Shown here one piece after another: positions 5,436 to 11,652 of a stretch of DNA of 11,652 nt. The stretch comes from an uncultured Phycisphaerales bacterium. Its GTDB lineage: Bacteria; Planctomycetota; Phycisphaerae; UBA1845; CAIVHJ01. The notes beneath the pieces are model-generated. The model searched no databases and was not told where the DNA came from. It saw nothing but the letters and a program-made list of their open reading frames with translations. The stretch lies in contig CAIVHJ010000200.1 in NCBI GenBank assembly GCA_903905665.1, positions 1 to 11,652 on the forward strand, written 5' to 3'. The position numbers were made by a program, and so were the translations under genes. Numbering within the stretch: the first letter of the stretch is position 1; every line of letters begins with the position of its first letter.

Positions 5436-8021
5436 TTAGATGTCGAGGTTTTTAACGCGCAGTGCGTTGGATTCGATAAATTCTCTTCGGGCTTCGACGT
5501 CGTTTCCCATCAGCAGGCTGAACATTCGGTCGGCTTCGCGCGCGTCGATGTCGAACTGTTCCGGGTCGTCAGTATCGTCCGAAAGGACCACCTTGAGCAG
5601 CGTCCGCCGAGTACGATCCATGGTGGTTTCCCAAAGTTCATCCGCATTCATCTCACCCAGTCCTTTGAATCGCTTGAGAGATACCCCCGCACGACCCAGT
5701 TCGCGGACCGCCGACGGCAACGAAAACAGATTTTCCACTTCGATCTGCTCCGATTCCCCGCGACGAAGCACAAATCGGGCCGGCATTCGTTCACCGGTGA
5801 CCAATTCTTCTCGCACAAAGAAGCAGTCATCCATGACGAACCCTGCCCGTTCCAGTTGGCGCACCAGCGGATCGATCCTCACGCATTCACCCAATTCGGT
5901 ACGAACAATTCGGTGGGCACCCGAACCATTGTCGCGGTCTCCGTTACCCCCCCGCAGATGATGCACGTCGTCAACGACTTCAACCGCTCCAAACTTGACC
6001 TCCTCCTGCTGACGAAACTGGTTGAACTCTCCCTCGTTGTAGAAAAAATACTCCTGCGCAGATTCACCGCCGACCCGCTGCACCCGCGCCATGACCACCG
6101 GCAACCCATGCTGTGGATCGCGATGGCGCGTCAACAGGGACCGCAAGTCCAGATTTCGTCTCCGGACCACGGCGGCCTGCTCGTGAATCTGATCGATGGT
6201 CCCGACCAGCTTCTCCAGCGGGTCCCCGGTCCATGTTCTGCCGTCCTGAACATGCAAAGTGGTTCCTTCCAGTCCCCATGACGTCAGACGCTCGTTAAGA
6301 ACACGCTCGTTCAGAATGTATTCGCTCTTTTTCGCCTTTTTCAACAGATACAGCGGCGGCTGGGCGACGTACACATACCCCCCTTCCACCAGGGGTCGCA
6401 TGTGGCGAAACAAAAACGTCAACAGCAGCGTTCGGATGTGGCTGCCGTCCACGTCGGCATCGGTCATGATAACGATCTTGCCGTAGCGCCGTTTGGACAG
6501 ATCGAATTCGTCGGTTCCCACGCCGCACCCTACCGCTCGAATGATCGTTTGGATTTCCTCGTGGGCGAGCATTTTGTCAATCCGCGCCTTCTCCACGTTG
6601 AGAATTTTGCCGCGCAGCGGAAGAATTGCCTGCGTTTCCTGATCTCGACCGCCCTTGGCGCTTCCACCGGCGGAGTCGCCTTCCACCAGATACAACTCAG
6701 AGCTATCCAGATCGTGTGTCCGGCAATCCCAGAGCTTTCCCGGCAATCCGCCGGAACTCATCGCGCTTTTACGAGCCAGATCGCGCGCCTTGCGCGCGGC
6801 TTCCCGCGCGGCAGCCGCCTGCACTCCCTTGGTCACCAATCGCTTGGCGTCGGCGGGATGCTCCTCCATGAAATTCGTCAATTGCTCATAAACGCTTTGT
6901 TCGATGAACCCTTCGATTTCAGGATTGTTGAGGCGATTCTTGGTCTGGCTCTGAAATTGCGGGTTGGGCAACTTGACCGAAATGATGGCGGTCAACCCCT
7001 CGCGAAAATCCTCGCCGCTCACGCTCAGGTCGCCCTTGAGAAGATTCTCCTTTTTTGCATAACTGTTCATGACCCGCGTGACGGCCGCCTTCAAACTCGA
7101 CAAATGCACCCCGCCGTCGATGGTATGTATCGTATTGGCAAAAGATGAAATATTTTCCGTGTAAGCGTCGGTCCACATCAAAGCCACATCGAGTAATAAT
7201 CCATTGGCGTCGTCTCGAGCGCTCAGCACGATCGGATCCTTGTGCAAAGGTTCGTTTCCGCTGACCAGATAACGCACAAATTCCCGCAACCCGTCCGTGA
7301 AACAAAAATCGACCTCTTTCCCTCGCTTCTCGTCGATCACCTGAATCCGCAATCCGCTGTTCAGGTACGCGAGTTCACGCATGCGGTTGACGATTGTTTC
7401 GTATTTGAATTCGATTTGCGGAAAAATCTGCGAATCGGGCTTGAATTCGACGCGTGTGCCCGTTTTGGACGTGGTTCCGATCATCTGAAGCGGTGTCACA
7501 GTCTCACCCAGCTCAAACCGCACAAAATACACTTTGCCGTCGATGCTGACTTCCACCTGGAGCCACTCTGAGAGCGCGTTGACCACGCTCACGCCGACAC
7601 CGTGCAAGCCGGCGGAAGTCTTATAGGCCTTGTGGTCAAACTTTCCCCCCGCATGAAGAACCGTCATCACGACTTCCAGCGCCGGTTTGCCGTCCAGTGC
7701 AGGATTTTCATGTTTGAGCGGACCCACGGGAATACCGCGTCCGTCATCACTGACCATGCACCGACCATCCACTCCCATCTTTACGACAATGTTGTGACAG
7801 AATCCGACCAGCGCCTCATCCACGGCATTGTCCACAACCTCGTAAACCAAATGATGAAGTCCGGCGGTGCCCGTATCCCCAATGTACATCGCCGGCCGGC
7901 GCCGCACCGCAGTCAAACCCTCCAGCACCTGAATGCTGTCGGCATCATAAGACGACACATCCGCCCCAGGCACCGGTTCTACTGTGACGGATTCAACGGG
8001 ACTGGATTCATTCGCAACCAT
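5436..8021 (-). CDS. gyrB: DNA gyrase subunit B
   Basis: This is the ATPase subunit of the gyrase A2B2 tetramer, which introduces negative supercoils. The 861-residue protein has the GHKL ATPase domain: YEVVDNAVDEAL with Glu61 and Asn65, DDGRGIP at 92-98, and GLHGVG at 139-144. The transducer domain follows with its QTK loop (QSQTKNRLNN, about 357-366). The TOPRIM domain has LVEGDSAGGSAKGGRD (445-460) and DADVDGSHI (521-529). The tail has RFKGLGEMN (784-792) and ends in ALRVKNLDI. About 200 residues (roughly 575-780) separate YILNERVL from RFKGLGEMN, so it is a long-form GyrB rather than the 640-residue short form. The canonical TMDP reads TMDR. A true GyrB rather than ParE is supported by the neighbouring dnaN and dnaA. 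Its ATG at 8021 has AGGTGA (8028-8033) upstream and overlaps the end of the DUF721 gene by 14 nt, suggesting translational coupling. gyrA is not in the window. Confidence 0.97.
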   Translation of the reverse strand: MVANESSPVESVTVEPVPGADVSSYDADSIQVLEGLTAVRRRPAMYIGDTGTAGLHHLVYEVVDNAVDEALVGFCHNIVVKMGVDGRCMVSDDGRGIPVGPLKHENPALDGKPALEVVMTVLHAGGKFDHKAYKTSAGLHGVGVSVVNALSEWLQVEVSIDGKVYFVRFELGETVTPLQMIGTTSKTGTRVEFKPDSQIFPQIEFKYETIVNRMRELAYLNSGLRIQVIDEKRGKEVDFCFTDGLREFVRYLVSGNEPLHKDPIVLSARDDANGLLLDVALMWTDAYTENISSFANTIHTIDGGVHLSSLKAAVTRVMNSYAKKENLLKGDLSVSGEDFREGLTAIISVKLPNPQFQSQTKNRLNNPEIEGFIEQSVYEQLTNFMEEHPADAKRLVTKGVQAAAAREAARKARDLARKSAMSSGGLPGKLWDCRTHDLDSSELYLVEGDSAGGSAKGGRDQETQAILPLRGKILNVEKARIDKMLAHEEIQTIIRAVGCGVGTDEFDLSKRRYGKIVIMTDADVDGSHIRTLLLTFLFRHMRPLVEGGYVYVAQPPLYLLKKAKKSEYILNERVLNERLTSWGLEGTTLHVQDGRTWTGDPLEKLVGTIDQIHEQAAVVRRRNLDLRSLLTRHRDPQHGLPVVMARVQRVGGESAQEYFFYNEGEFNQFRQQEEVKFGAVEVVDDVHHLRGGNGDRDNGSGAHRIVRTELGECVRIDPLVRQLERAGFVMDDCFFVREELVTGERMPARFVLRRGESEQIEVENLFSLPSAVRELGRAGVSLKRFKGLGEMNADELWETTMDRTRRTLLKVVLSDDTDDPEQFDIDAREADRMFSLLMGNDVEARREFIESNALRVKNLDI

Positions 8022-8391
8022 CGGCCTTCACCTGCTCTAATCGCCCTGCAAAACGAATATCCCTCACGCCGCCTTCCGGCCATTCACGTCGCAACCGCTC
8101 CAGAAACTCAAAAAGGTATCGGCGCCGCAATACATAAACATACGCCGGATCATCAACCTCGATTTGAACCACTCCGTCACTCACCCCCGCCACCCAGGAA
8201 TGCAGTCGATCATCAGGATCAACCATCGAACCCCATACTTCTGAAACCCTTTTCCGGTCCAACAGCGTCCGCTCAATCCCCTGCGTTCGCAACTGTCGAA
8301 CCACCTCTCCCAGCGAGCGAAACGTCTCTCGCGGTTGACGTCGCCGCCCCAACTCTCGCAATTGATCGTCCGTCCTCTGATCCACCGGCAT
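8008..8391 (-). CDS. DUF721/DciA-like protein, probable replicative-helicase loading factor
   Basis: The 127-residue product matches the DUF721 pattern. A basic N-terminal region of about 45 residues (RRRQPRETF) leads into a small domain with Trp53 (VSEVWGSMV), a central strand pair (DGVVQIEVDDPAYVYVLRRRY) and a closing helix and strand (FLEFLERLRREW-like segment, then VRDIRFAGRL). The family includes DciA, which acts on the replicative helicase DnaB in bacteria lacking DnaC or DnaI. That function is inferred from family and context, not shown here. The usual Trp-x-x-Val-Gly core is altered: VG is replaced by VDPDD. Location between dnaN and gyrB is a common site for the family. It starts 12 nt after dnaN, with a G-rich stretch as ribosome binding site, and its stop overlaps the gyrB start by 14 nt. 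Family call fairly sure; role moderately sure. Confidence 0.8.
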   Translation of the reverse strand: MPVDQRTDDQLRELGRRRQPRETFRSLGEVVRQLRTQGIERTLLDRKRVSEVWGSMVDPDDRLHSWVAGVSDGVVQIEVDDPAYVYVLRRRYLFEFLERLRREWPEGGVRDIRFAGRLEQVKADGCE

Positions 8392-8403
8392 CCCCCACCC
8401 CCG

Positions 8404-9513
8404 CTACGACAAATTCACCGGCATCACCACATAGGTGTAATTCTCGCCGCAATGGCACACCATCGGTCGATTCGGCTCCTTCAACTCAAACGTGACCTCT
8501 TCCTCCTCGAGCACCTTCAAAAAGTCGCTCAAAAAACTCGGATTGAATCCGATGTCGAGCGTTTCCCCTTCATACCGCACATCGAGTTCGATGCTGGCTT
8601 CTCCCTGCTCCGCCGATCGCGAACTCAGCACCAACTTCCCCGCCGAAAAACACAACCGGACCCCCTTGGATTCCTCGCTCGTCATCAAGGCAGCCCGACG
8701 CACGGCATGATGCATATCCTGCACCCGAACCGTCGCACGCTTATCGCAATCCTGCGGCACGACATCCTCGTATTTTGGAAAGTGTCCCTCGACGAGCACG
8801 GACGAAATCGTCACATGCTCCGTCTTGAGCAGCAGTTGATTCGGCAGGAACTTCACACCCAATCGTTCCTCAGATGACTCGACCACGCGACTGATCAGTT
8901 GCATCGTTTTGGCGGGCACGATCACGCGAGCGTCCTTTTGAGTGCTGGCACCCCCCTTGGGAGTAACTGAGCAACTCGCCACCGCCAACCGACGACCATC
9001 GGTCGCGACGATCATCAGCTGATCACCTTTGCGTTCCCAAAGCAACCCGTCGATGGCATACCGCGTGCTCTCCCTCGCCGCCGCAAAGGCGGTCCGCTCC
9101 GCCATGCGCCGCAGTTCGCGAGCCTCGATTTCAAAATCCGGCTCCCCCTCCAGATCCGGCACGGGGGGAAATTCTTTTGGGTCGCGTGAGACCATCTGAA
9201 AGTGAACTCCGCGACCGCGAAGATGCAGTTGGTTCTCCCGTAACTCCAGCGATACGACCTCGTCCGTCAGTTCACGGGCCACCTGGGAGATTTTCGCCGC
9301 CGAGACCAGTGCCTCACCTCCCTTTTGGATGTCCACCTGAGCTAGTTGGCACCGAACCCCGACTTCCAGATCGGTAGCCATCAATAAGAGGGCTTTGTCG
9401 CTTGCTTTCATCAGGACGCATTGCAGCGCCTCCTTGGGAGTGCGCCCGGCGGAGGCTCCTGATGCAAGATTCAACCCATCAACCAATGCTTGTGGTGAGA
9501 TTTGCAGCTTCAT
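8404..9513 (-). CDS. dnaN: DNA polymerase III subunit beta (sliding clamp)
   Basis: This is the ring-shaped processivity clamp that encircles DNA and tethers the replicative polymerase. The 369 residues fit the three-domain beta clamp. Recognisable parts are the N-terminal MKLQISPQALVDGLN, the domain 1 strand LLLMATDLEVGVRC (about 43-56), VSAAKISQVARELTDE, the domain 2 stretch RYAIDGLLWERKGDQLMIVATDGRRLAVA (the ATDGRRLA signature), VPAKTMQLI, GHFPKYEDVVP, and the C-terminal ENYTYVVMPVNLS, where most clamps end in VVMPMRL or similar. Length is typical. The ATG at 9513 has AAGGA (9521-9525) seven nt upstream. It lies downstream of dnaA across a 270-nt gap that carries a good -10 element, so it probably has its own promoter as well as possible read-through. 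It heads the tight dnaN-DUF721-gyrB unit. No recF follows. Confidence 0.96.
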   Translation of the reverse strand: MKLQISPQALVDGLNLASGASAGRTPKEALQCVLMKASDKALLLMATDLEVGVRCQLAQVDIQKGGEALVSAAKISQVARELTDEVVSLELRENQLHLRGRGVHFQMVSRDPKEFPPVPDLEGEPDFEIEARELRRMAERTAFAAARESTRYAIDGLLWERKGDQLMIVATDGRRLAVASCSVTPKGGASTQKDARVIVPAKTMQLISRVVESSEERLGVKFLPNQLLLKTEHVTISSVLVEGHFPKYEDVVPQDCDKRATVRVQDMHHAVRRAALMTSEESKGVRLCFSAGKLVLSSRSAEQGEASIELDVRYEGETLDIGFNPSFLSDFLKVLEEEEVTFELKEPNRPMVCHCGENYTYVVMPVNLS

Positions 9514-9540
9514 TGAGTTTTCCTTAACTGCTCTTGCTTA

Positions 9541-9580
9541 TATTTATTATGTTGTTTACTTAAACACTAGTCTTATTAGA
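9541..9580. other. AT-rich tract, possible DNA unwinding element
   Basis: 32 of 40 bases are A or T, against flanking coding DNA that is clearly GC-rich. The tract lies in the dnaN leader, 28 nt before the dnaN ATG. It is the most AT-rich stretch I noticed in the window. No clear DnaA-trio array or adjacent perfect DnaA box is visible. It may serve as an unwinding element or simply keep the dnaN leader unstructured. Confidence 0.4.
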
Positions 9581-9626
9581 AAGTGCGAAAAGCGCAACGA
9601 AATTCCTCTCTTGGTTCCAGACCCTT

Positions 9627-9632
9627 ATTATA
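9627..9632 (-). promoter_or_regulatory. Consensus -10 element for dnaN
   Basis: On the minus strand this reads TATAAT, a perfect sigma-70 -10, about 115 nt upstream of the dnaN start and on the dnaN coding strand. A TTGACG hexamer lies at 9643-9648, but only 10 nt separate the two, too short for a normal -35 pairing. The region 17 nt upstream of the -10 is not -35-like. The promoter may therefore depend on an activator or tolerate a weak -35. Confidence 0.5.
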
Positions 9633-9701
9633 CCTCCATTTGCGTCAAGAGGGAAAACCTGCTCACAGTGGAAATGTTGTGAAAAGAGGGATGGGATACG
9701 G

Positions 9702-9720
9702 TGGGTTTCGAGGGAACCCA
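9702..9720. repeat. Inverted repeat in the dnaA-dnaN gap
   Basis: TGGGTT (9702-9707) and AACCCA (9715-9720) form a perfect 6-bp stem with a 7-nt loop, 64 nt beyond the dnaA stop. On the dnaA transcript it could be a weak terminator or processing hairpin, but no U-run follows directly. It may also be an origin-associated structure. Confidence 0.35.
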
Positions 9721-9779
9721 AGGTATGCGTCCATGTATTGGATTCGCAAGGTGTTGGGCGAAGTCGAGTAGATAACAGC

Positions 9780-9788
9780 TTATTCACA
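9780..9788 (+). promoter_or_regulatory. Perfect DnaA box overlapping the dnaA stop codon
   Basis: TTATTCACA matches the DnaA box consensus TTATNCACA at every defined position. The complement of its last five bases contains the dnaA TGA stop (9784-9786) and the adjoining bases of the Leu codon. I found no second perfect match in the gap or upstream of dnaA. It could be an origin box or an autoregulatory DnaA site for dnaN. Confidence 0.55.
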
Positions 9789-11154
9789 ATCGCACCGAAG
9801 AGCCGTCGGTAACTCTGGATTTGAGTTCCTCCAGCGTTGTCATTAGATTTTGATCTTTGGTCATCAGACGTTGGACGAGACGTGTGGCATGAATGACCGT
9901 GGTGTGGTCTCGCCCCCCAAAGTAACTTCCGATTTCGTCCAGGCTGTGAGTGGTGAGTTCGCGGGCCAAAAACATACAAACTTGACGCGGGAACGCGATG
10001 GACTTATGGCGGCGTTTGCCGCGGAGATCGGATTTTTTCACATTGTAATGCTGCGTCACCACCTCCAGAATCCGCGGAATTGATACCGACTCAGCCGCCT
10101 GCGGTTCCTGCCCCAGAGCCTCCCGGACCAGCGGCAAGTCGATGGCGCGTCCCAACTGCTGGCTATACGCATCGATCGTCGTGATCGCCCCTTCTAACTC
10201 CCGAATATTCCCGTCCTTAAGCGATGCCACGTACGACGCCACGTCCTCCGGAAGATCGATTCCTCGCCGCCTCGCTTTGGCTCGAAGGATCGCCTGTCGC
10301 GTCTCCATGCAGGGGGGATCGAGCCTCGCCACTAATCCCCATCCGAACCGACTCGTCAATCGCTCCTCCAGGCTCGGAATCTCCCCCGGGGGGCTGTCCG
10401 CCGTCAGGATCAATTGCTTCCCGGACTGGTACAACGTGTTGAACGTGTGAAAAAACTCCTCCTGGCTTCGCTCTCGATTGGCCATGAACTGCATGTCGTC
10501 GATCAACAACACGTCCACCTGCCGGTATCGATTCCGAAAGTCGTGAAGCGATCCCCGCTCCACTGATTCAATGAAATGGTTGATGAACTGCTCGCAGGAC
10601 AAATAGACGATCGTCGGTGCCTCTTGATTCGCGAGTACTCGATGGGCGATCGCCTGAAGCAGATGCGTCTTGCCCAGCCCGACGCGACCATGGAGGAAGA
10701 GGGGATTGTAGGTTTTGCCCGGATTCTCGCCGACGGCGACCGACGCGGCGTGCGCCAGCCGGTTCGATGGTCCCGTGATGAACGATTCAAACGTGTAGTC
10801 CGGATTCAGCGGGAGTTGATCCGCCCACCCGTCGGATCGTAAGGACCGTTTCTCGTGGGGCTGTGATTCGGACGGAGTTGGGAACCTGTCGCCCGGTGAG
10901 GCTATTGCGGTATGATTGCCGATCGTAAAACGAACCGCCAGCAACATGCCGGTCATAGATTGTGCGGCTTCAACAAAGGGGCGTGAGGCGTGTTCCTGCA
11001 GGTAGCGTTGCTGCGGGAGGTTGGCACACTGGACGTTAAGAATTCCACCGTCCAGTCCCACGGCGCGTAACTCGTCGAACCAGGTGCGGAGGATGTTGGG
11101 GTGGCGATCCCGCACAAAAGCGACGATTTTTTTCCATTCAGGAACCGTGTCCAT
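9784..11154 (-). CDS. dnaA: Chromosomal replication initiator protein DnaA
   Basis: DnaA is the ATP-dependent initiator that binds DnaA boxes, melts the origin and recruits the helicase. From the ATG at 11154 the product has 456 residues, typical of the family. Domain I begins at VPEWKKIVAFVRDRHPNILRTWFDELR; domain II is a short variable linker. Domain III (AAA+) has Walker A GRVGLGKT (156-163), Walker B VLLIDDMQF (about 215-223), sensor 1 LTADSPP, the box VII arginine-finger region SRFGWGL (268-274) and sensor 2 GNIRELEGAI (315-324). Domain IV has KRRHKSIAFPRQVCMFLAREL and the DNA-binding signature GGRDHTTVIHA (413-423). Walker A has Arg where almost all DnaA proteins have Gly (GGVGLGKT). 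Starts at 11211 (ATG) or 11217 (GTG) would add 19 or 21 residues. The 11211 ATG has a G-rich Shine-Dalgarno, but that site is locked in a hairpin and the extension lies outside domain I. AGGG lies 5 nt before 11154. Confidence 0.96.
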   Translation of the reverse strand: MDTVPEWKKIVAFVRDRHPNILRTWFDELRAVGLDGGILNVQCANLPQQRYLQEHASRPFVEAAQSMTGMLLAVRFTIGNHTAIASPGDRFPTPSESQPHEKRSLRSDGWADQLPLNPDYTFESFITGPSNRLAHAASVAVGENPGKTYNPLFLHGRVGLGKTHLLQAIAHRVLANQEAPTIVYLSCEQFINHFIESVERGSLHDFRNRYRQVDVLLIDDMQFMANRERSQEEFFHTFNTLYQSGKQLILTADSPPGEIPSLEERLTSRFGWGLVARLDPPCMETRQAILRAKARRRGIDLPEDVASYVASLKDGNIRELEGAITTIDAYSQQLGRAIDLPLVREALGQEPQAAESVSIPRILEVVTQHYNVKKSDLRGKRRHKSIAFPRQVCMFLARELTTHSLDEIGSYFGGRDHTTVIHATRLVQRLMTKDQNLMTTLEELKSRVTDGSSVRL

Positions 11155-11214
11155 GGAAACCCTGACGTGTGAGCCATGCCCCTTGTAGGGATTCGCATCC
11201 CCTGCAGGCATTCT

Positions 11215-11231
11215 CACCCCCTGTGGGGGTG
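11215..11231 (-). promoter_or_regulatory. Strong hairpin in the dnaA leader covering an upstream start and its ribosome binding site
   Basis: CACCCCC (11215-11221) and GGGGGTG (11225-11231) form a perfect 7-bp stem with a TGT loop. On the dnaA transcript it folds just 3 nt before the ATG at 11211. It contains both the GTG at 11217 and the only good Shine-Dalgarno of that upstream start, so it would hide them from the ribosome. It could repress translation from 11211 or be a structural leader for the start at 11154. Confidence 0.55.
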
Positions 11232-11255
11232 TTGTATTTGGGAGCGATTACGCTG

Positions 11256-11270
11256 CAGGCGACCCGCCTG
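11256..11270. repeat. Second GC-rich hairpin upstream of dnaA
   Basis: CAGGCG (11256-11261) and CGCCTG (11265-11270) form a perfect 6-bp stem with an ACC loop, 24 nt further from dnaA than the first hairpin. The right arm is part of CCCGCCTG, which recurs at 11310-11317. It may be part of a structured dnaA leader or a protein-binding palindrome. Confidence 0.4.
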
Positions 11271-11586
11271 GAGTATCGGTTTTGTGGTTTCGCAGTTTAC
11301 CCACGATTGCCCGCCTGCGGAAAGTGCTCGATCAACATTTCACAGGCAGCAAAGGTAGTTTAACCGACCTGAACGGCAAAAACAAACCCCAAAGTTTTCG
11401 GCGGCAGGGCTCATAAGTTCTTTGTATTCAAAGAGCAACCATTCGGAACGCCGTGGGTGTAAAATATTGGTTCTTAAAAATAATGGTGGCATGGCGAGCG
11501 AACCGGTTTATGATATACGCCCAGCCGACCACGGGATCACGCAGGGCGCGTCGTATCCCATGAAGGGCGTCGAGACTAGGGAGCGC

Positions 11587-11599
11587 GGTCATTTTGACC
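11587..11599. repeat. Small palindrome before the rightmost gene
   Basis: GGTCA (11587-11591) and TGACC (11595-11599) are perfect inverted copies around TTT, 41 nt before the ATG at 11641. The position suits an operator. TTGACC at 11594-11599 also resembles a -35 element, though no good -10 lies 16-18 nt downstream. Confidence 0.3.
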
Positions 11600-11626
11600 A
11601 CACGGAGTAAACTCTTTCCATTTAAC

Positions 11627-11652
11627 GAGGAGGTACAATCATGGTGGAAGCA
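11627..11652 (+). CDS. Start of an unidentified gene (ribosome binding site plus four codons)
   Basis: GAGGAGGT at 11627-11634 is close to the ideal Shine-Dalgarno and lies 6 nt before an ATG at 11641. The coding part inside the window is only Met-Val-Glu-Ala, far too little to identify the product. It is not the start of ribosomal protein L34 (rpmH), often found upstream of dnaA, which begins Met-Lys-Arg. The gene is divergent from dnaA. Confidence 0.55.

Larger units (their letters stand above)
9514..9788. other. dnaA-dnaN intergenic region, candidate replication origin (oriC)
   Basis: In many bacteria the origin lies beside dnaA, often between dnaA and dnaN. This 270-nt gap contains an AT-rich tract suited to unwinding (80% A+T over 9541-9580), a 6-bp hairpin (9702-9720) and one perfect DnaA box at 9780-9788. 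Degenerate box-like sequences occur at 9767-9775 (minus strand TTATCTACT) and 9678-9686 (minus strand CTTTTCACA), each with two mismatches. One perfect box is few for a bacterial origin, so this is a positional hypothesis. It could equally be just a promoter region with DnaA autoregulation. Confidence 0.35.
11155..11640. other. Long region upstream of dnaA without a convincing gene
   Basis: About 490 nt separate the preferred dnaA start from the next gene. The region holds two hairpins near dnaA (11215-11231 and 11256-11270), a direct repeat CCCGCCTG (11263-11270 and 11310-11317), a small palindrome (11587-11599) and the ribosome binding site of the rightmost gene. The dnaA promoter must lie here. 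A minus-strand TTGTTT-17-TAAACT arrangement at about 11350-11380 is possible but weak. I found no perfect DnaA box, tRNA or recognisable structured RNA. Confidence 0.6.

Noticed and set aside
6402..7148. 248-codon plus-strand open frame inside gyrB
   Set aside because: It is antisense to the conserved TOPRIM and transducer parts of gyrB and looks like a mirror shadow.
7602..8495. 297-codon plus-strand open frame across gyrB, the DUF721 gene and dnaN
   Set aside because: It crosses three recognised minus-strand genes and its end is a Pro/Ser/Thr-rich translation typical of antisense GC-rich DNA.
9643..9648. TTGACG as the -35 partner of the dnaN TATAAT
   Set aside because: The spacing is only 10 nt, too short for a standard sigma-70 promoter.
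11218..11420. Structured RNA (SRP RNA, tRNA or riboswitch) upstream of dnaA
   Set aside because: I looked for the SRP GGAAGGAAGCAGC core and tRNA T-loop motifs on both strands and found none; the hairpins present are short and isolated.
11491..11610. Possible 39-codon plus-strand gene before the rightmost gene
   Set aside because: There is no proper Shine-Dalgarno before its ATG (nor before the TTG at 11422) and the translation resembles nothing I know. It may be real, but I cannot support it.

Overview
The window is a chromosomal housekeeping region of a moderately GC-rich bacterium. Eight genes are complete and two are cut by the window edges. It contains no phage, transposon, CRISPR, tRNA or rRNA gene that I can see. 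Gene content and order would fit a Planctomycetota-type bacterium: a compact dnaA-dnaN-DUF721-gyrB cluster without recF, a long GyrB, and lineage-specific lipoprotein and zinc-ribbon membrane proteins. This is a guess from general knowledge, and no marker here proves the phylum.

Left part (1-5384). A PhzF-family gene runs leftward out of the window (1-574, minus strand). Divergent from it is a four-gene plus-strand block: guaB (IMP dehydrogenase), a putative lipoprotein of unknown function, a zinc-ribbon protein with several membrane segments, and guaA (GMP synthase). Spacings are 38 nt, a 19-nt overlap and 43 nt, so the block is probably one operon. GuaB makes XMP from IMP and GuaA converts XMP to GMP, so the block holds the whole guanine branch of purine synthesis with two uncharacterised envelope-type genes between the enzymes.

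Right part (5436-11154). Four replication genes on the minus strand converge on guaA. In transcription order they are dnaA (initiator), a 270-nt intergenic region, dnaN (sliding clamp), a DUF721/DciA-like gene (candidate helicase-loading factor) and gyrB (gyrase subunit B). The dnaN-DUF721-gyrB part is tight (12-nt gap, then 14-nt overlap). recF, often found between dnaN and gyrB, is absent. The dnaA-dnaN gap holds a very AT-rich tract, a consensus -10 for dnaN, a hairpin, and one perfect DnaA box overlapping the dnaA stop codon, so it is a candidate but unproven replication origin.

Right edge (11155-11652). About 490 nt upstream of dnaA hold no convincing complete gene. They contain two strong hairpins close to dnaA, one of which masks a possible upstream dnaA start, and a small palindrome. 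A near-perfect Shine-Dalgarno sequence precedes a gene of which only four codons are inside the window.

I found no clearly new biological system. The points most worth a second look are the two unknown genes inside the gua block, the dnaA leader hairpin, and the weakly marked origin candidate.
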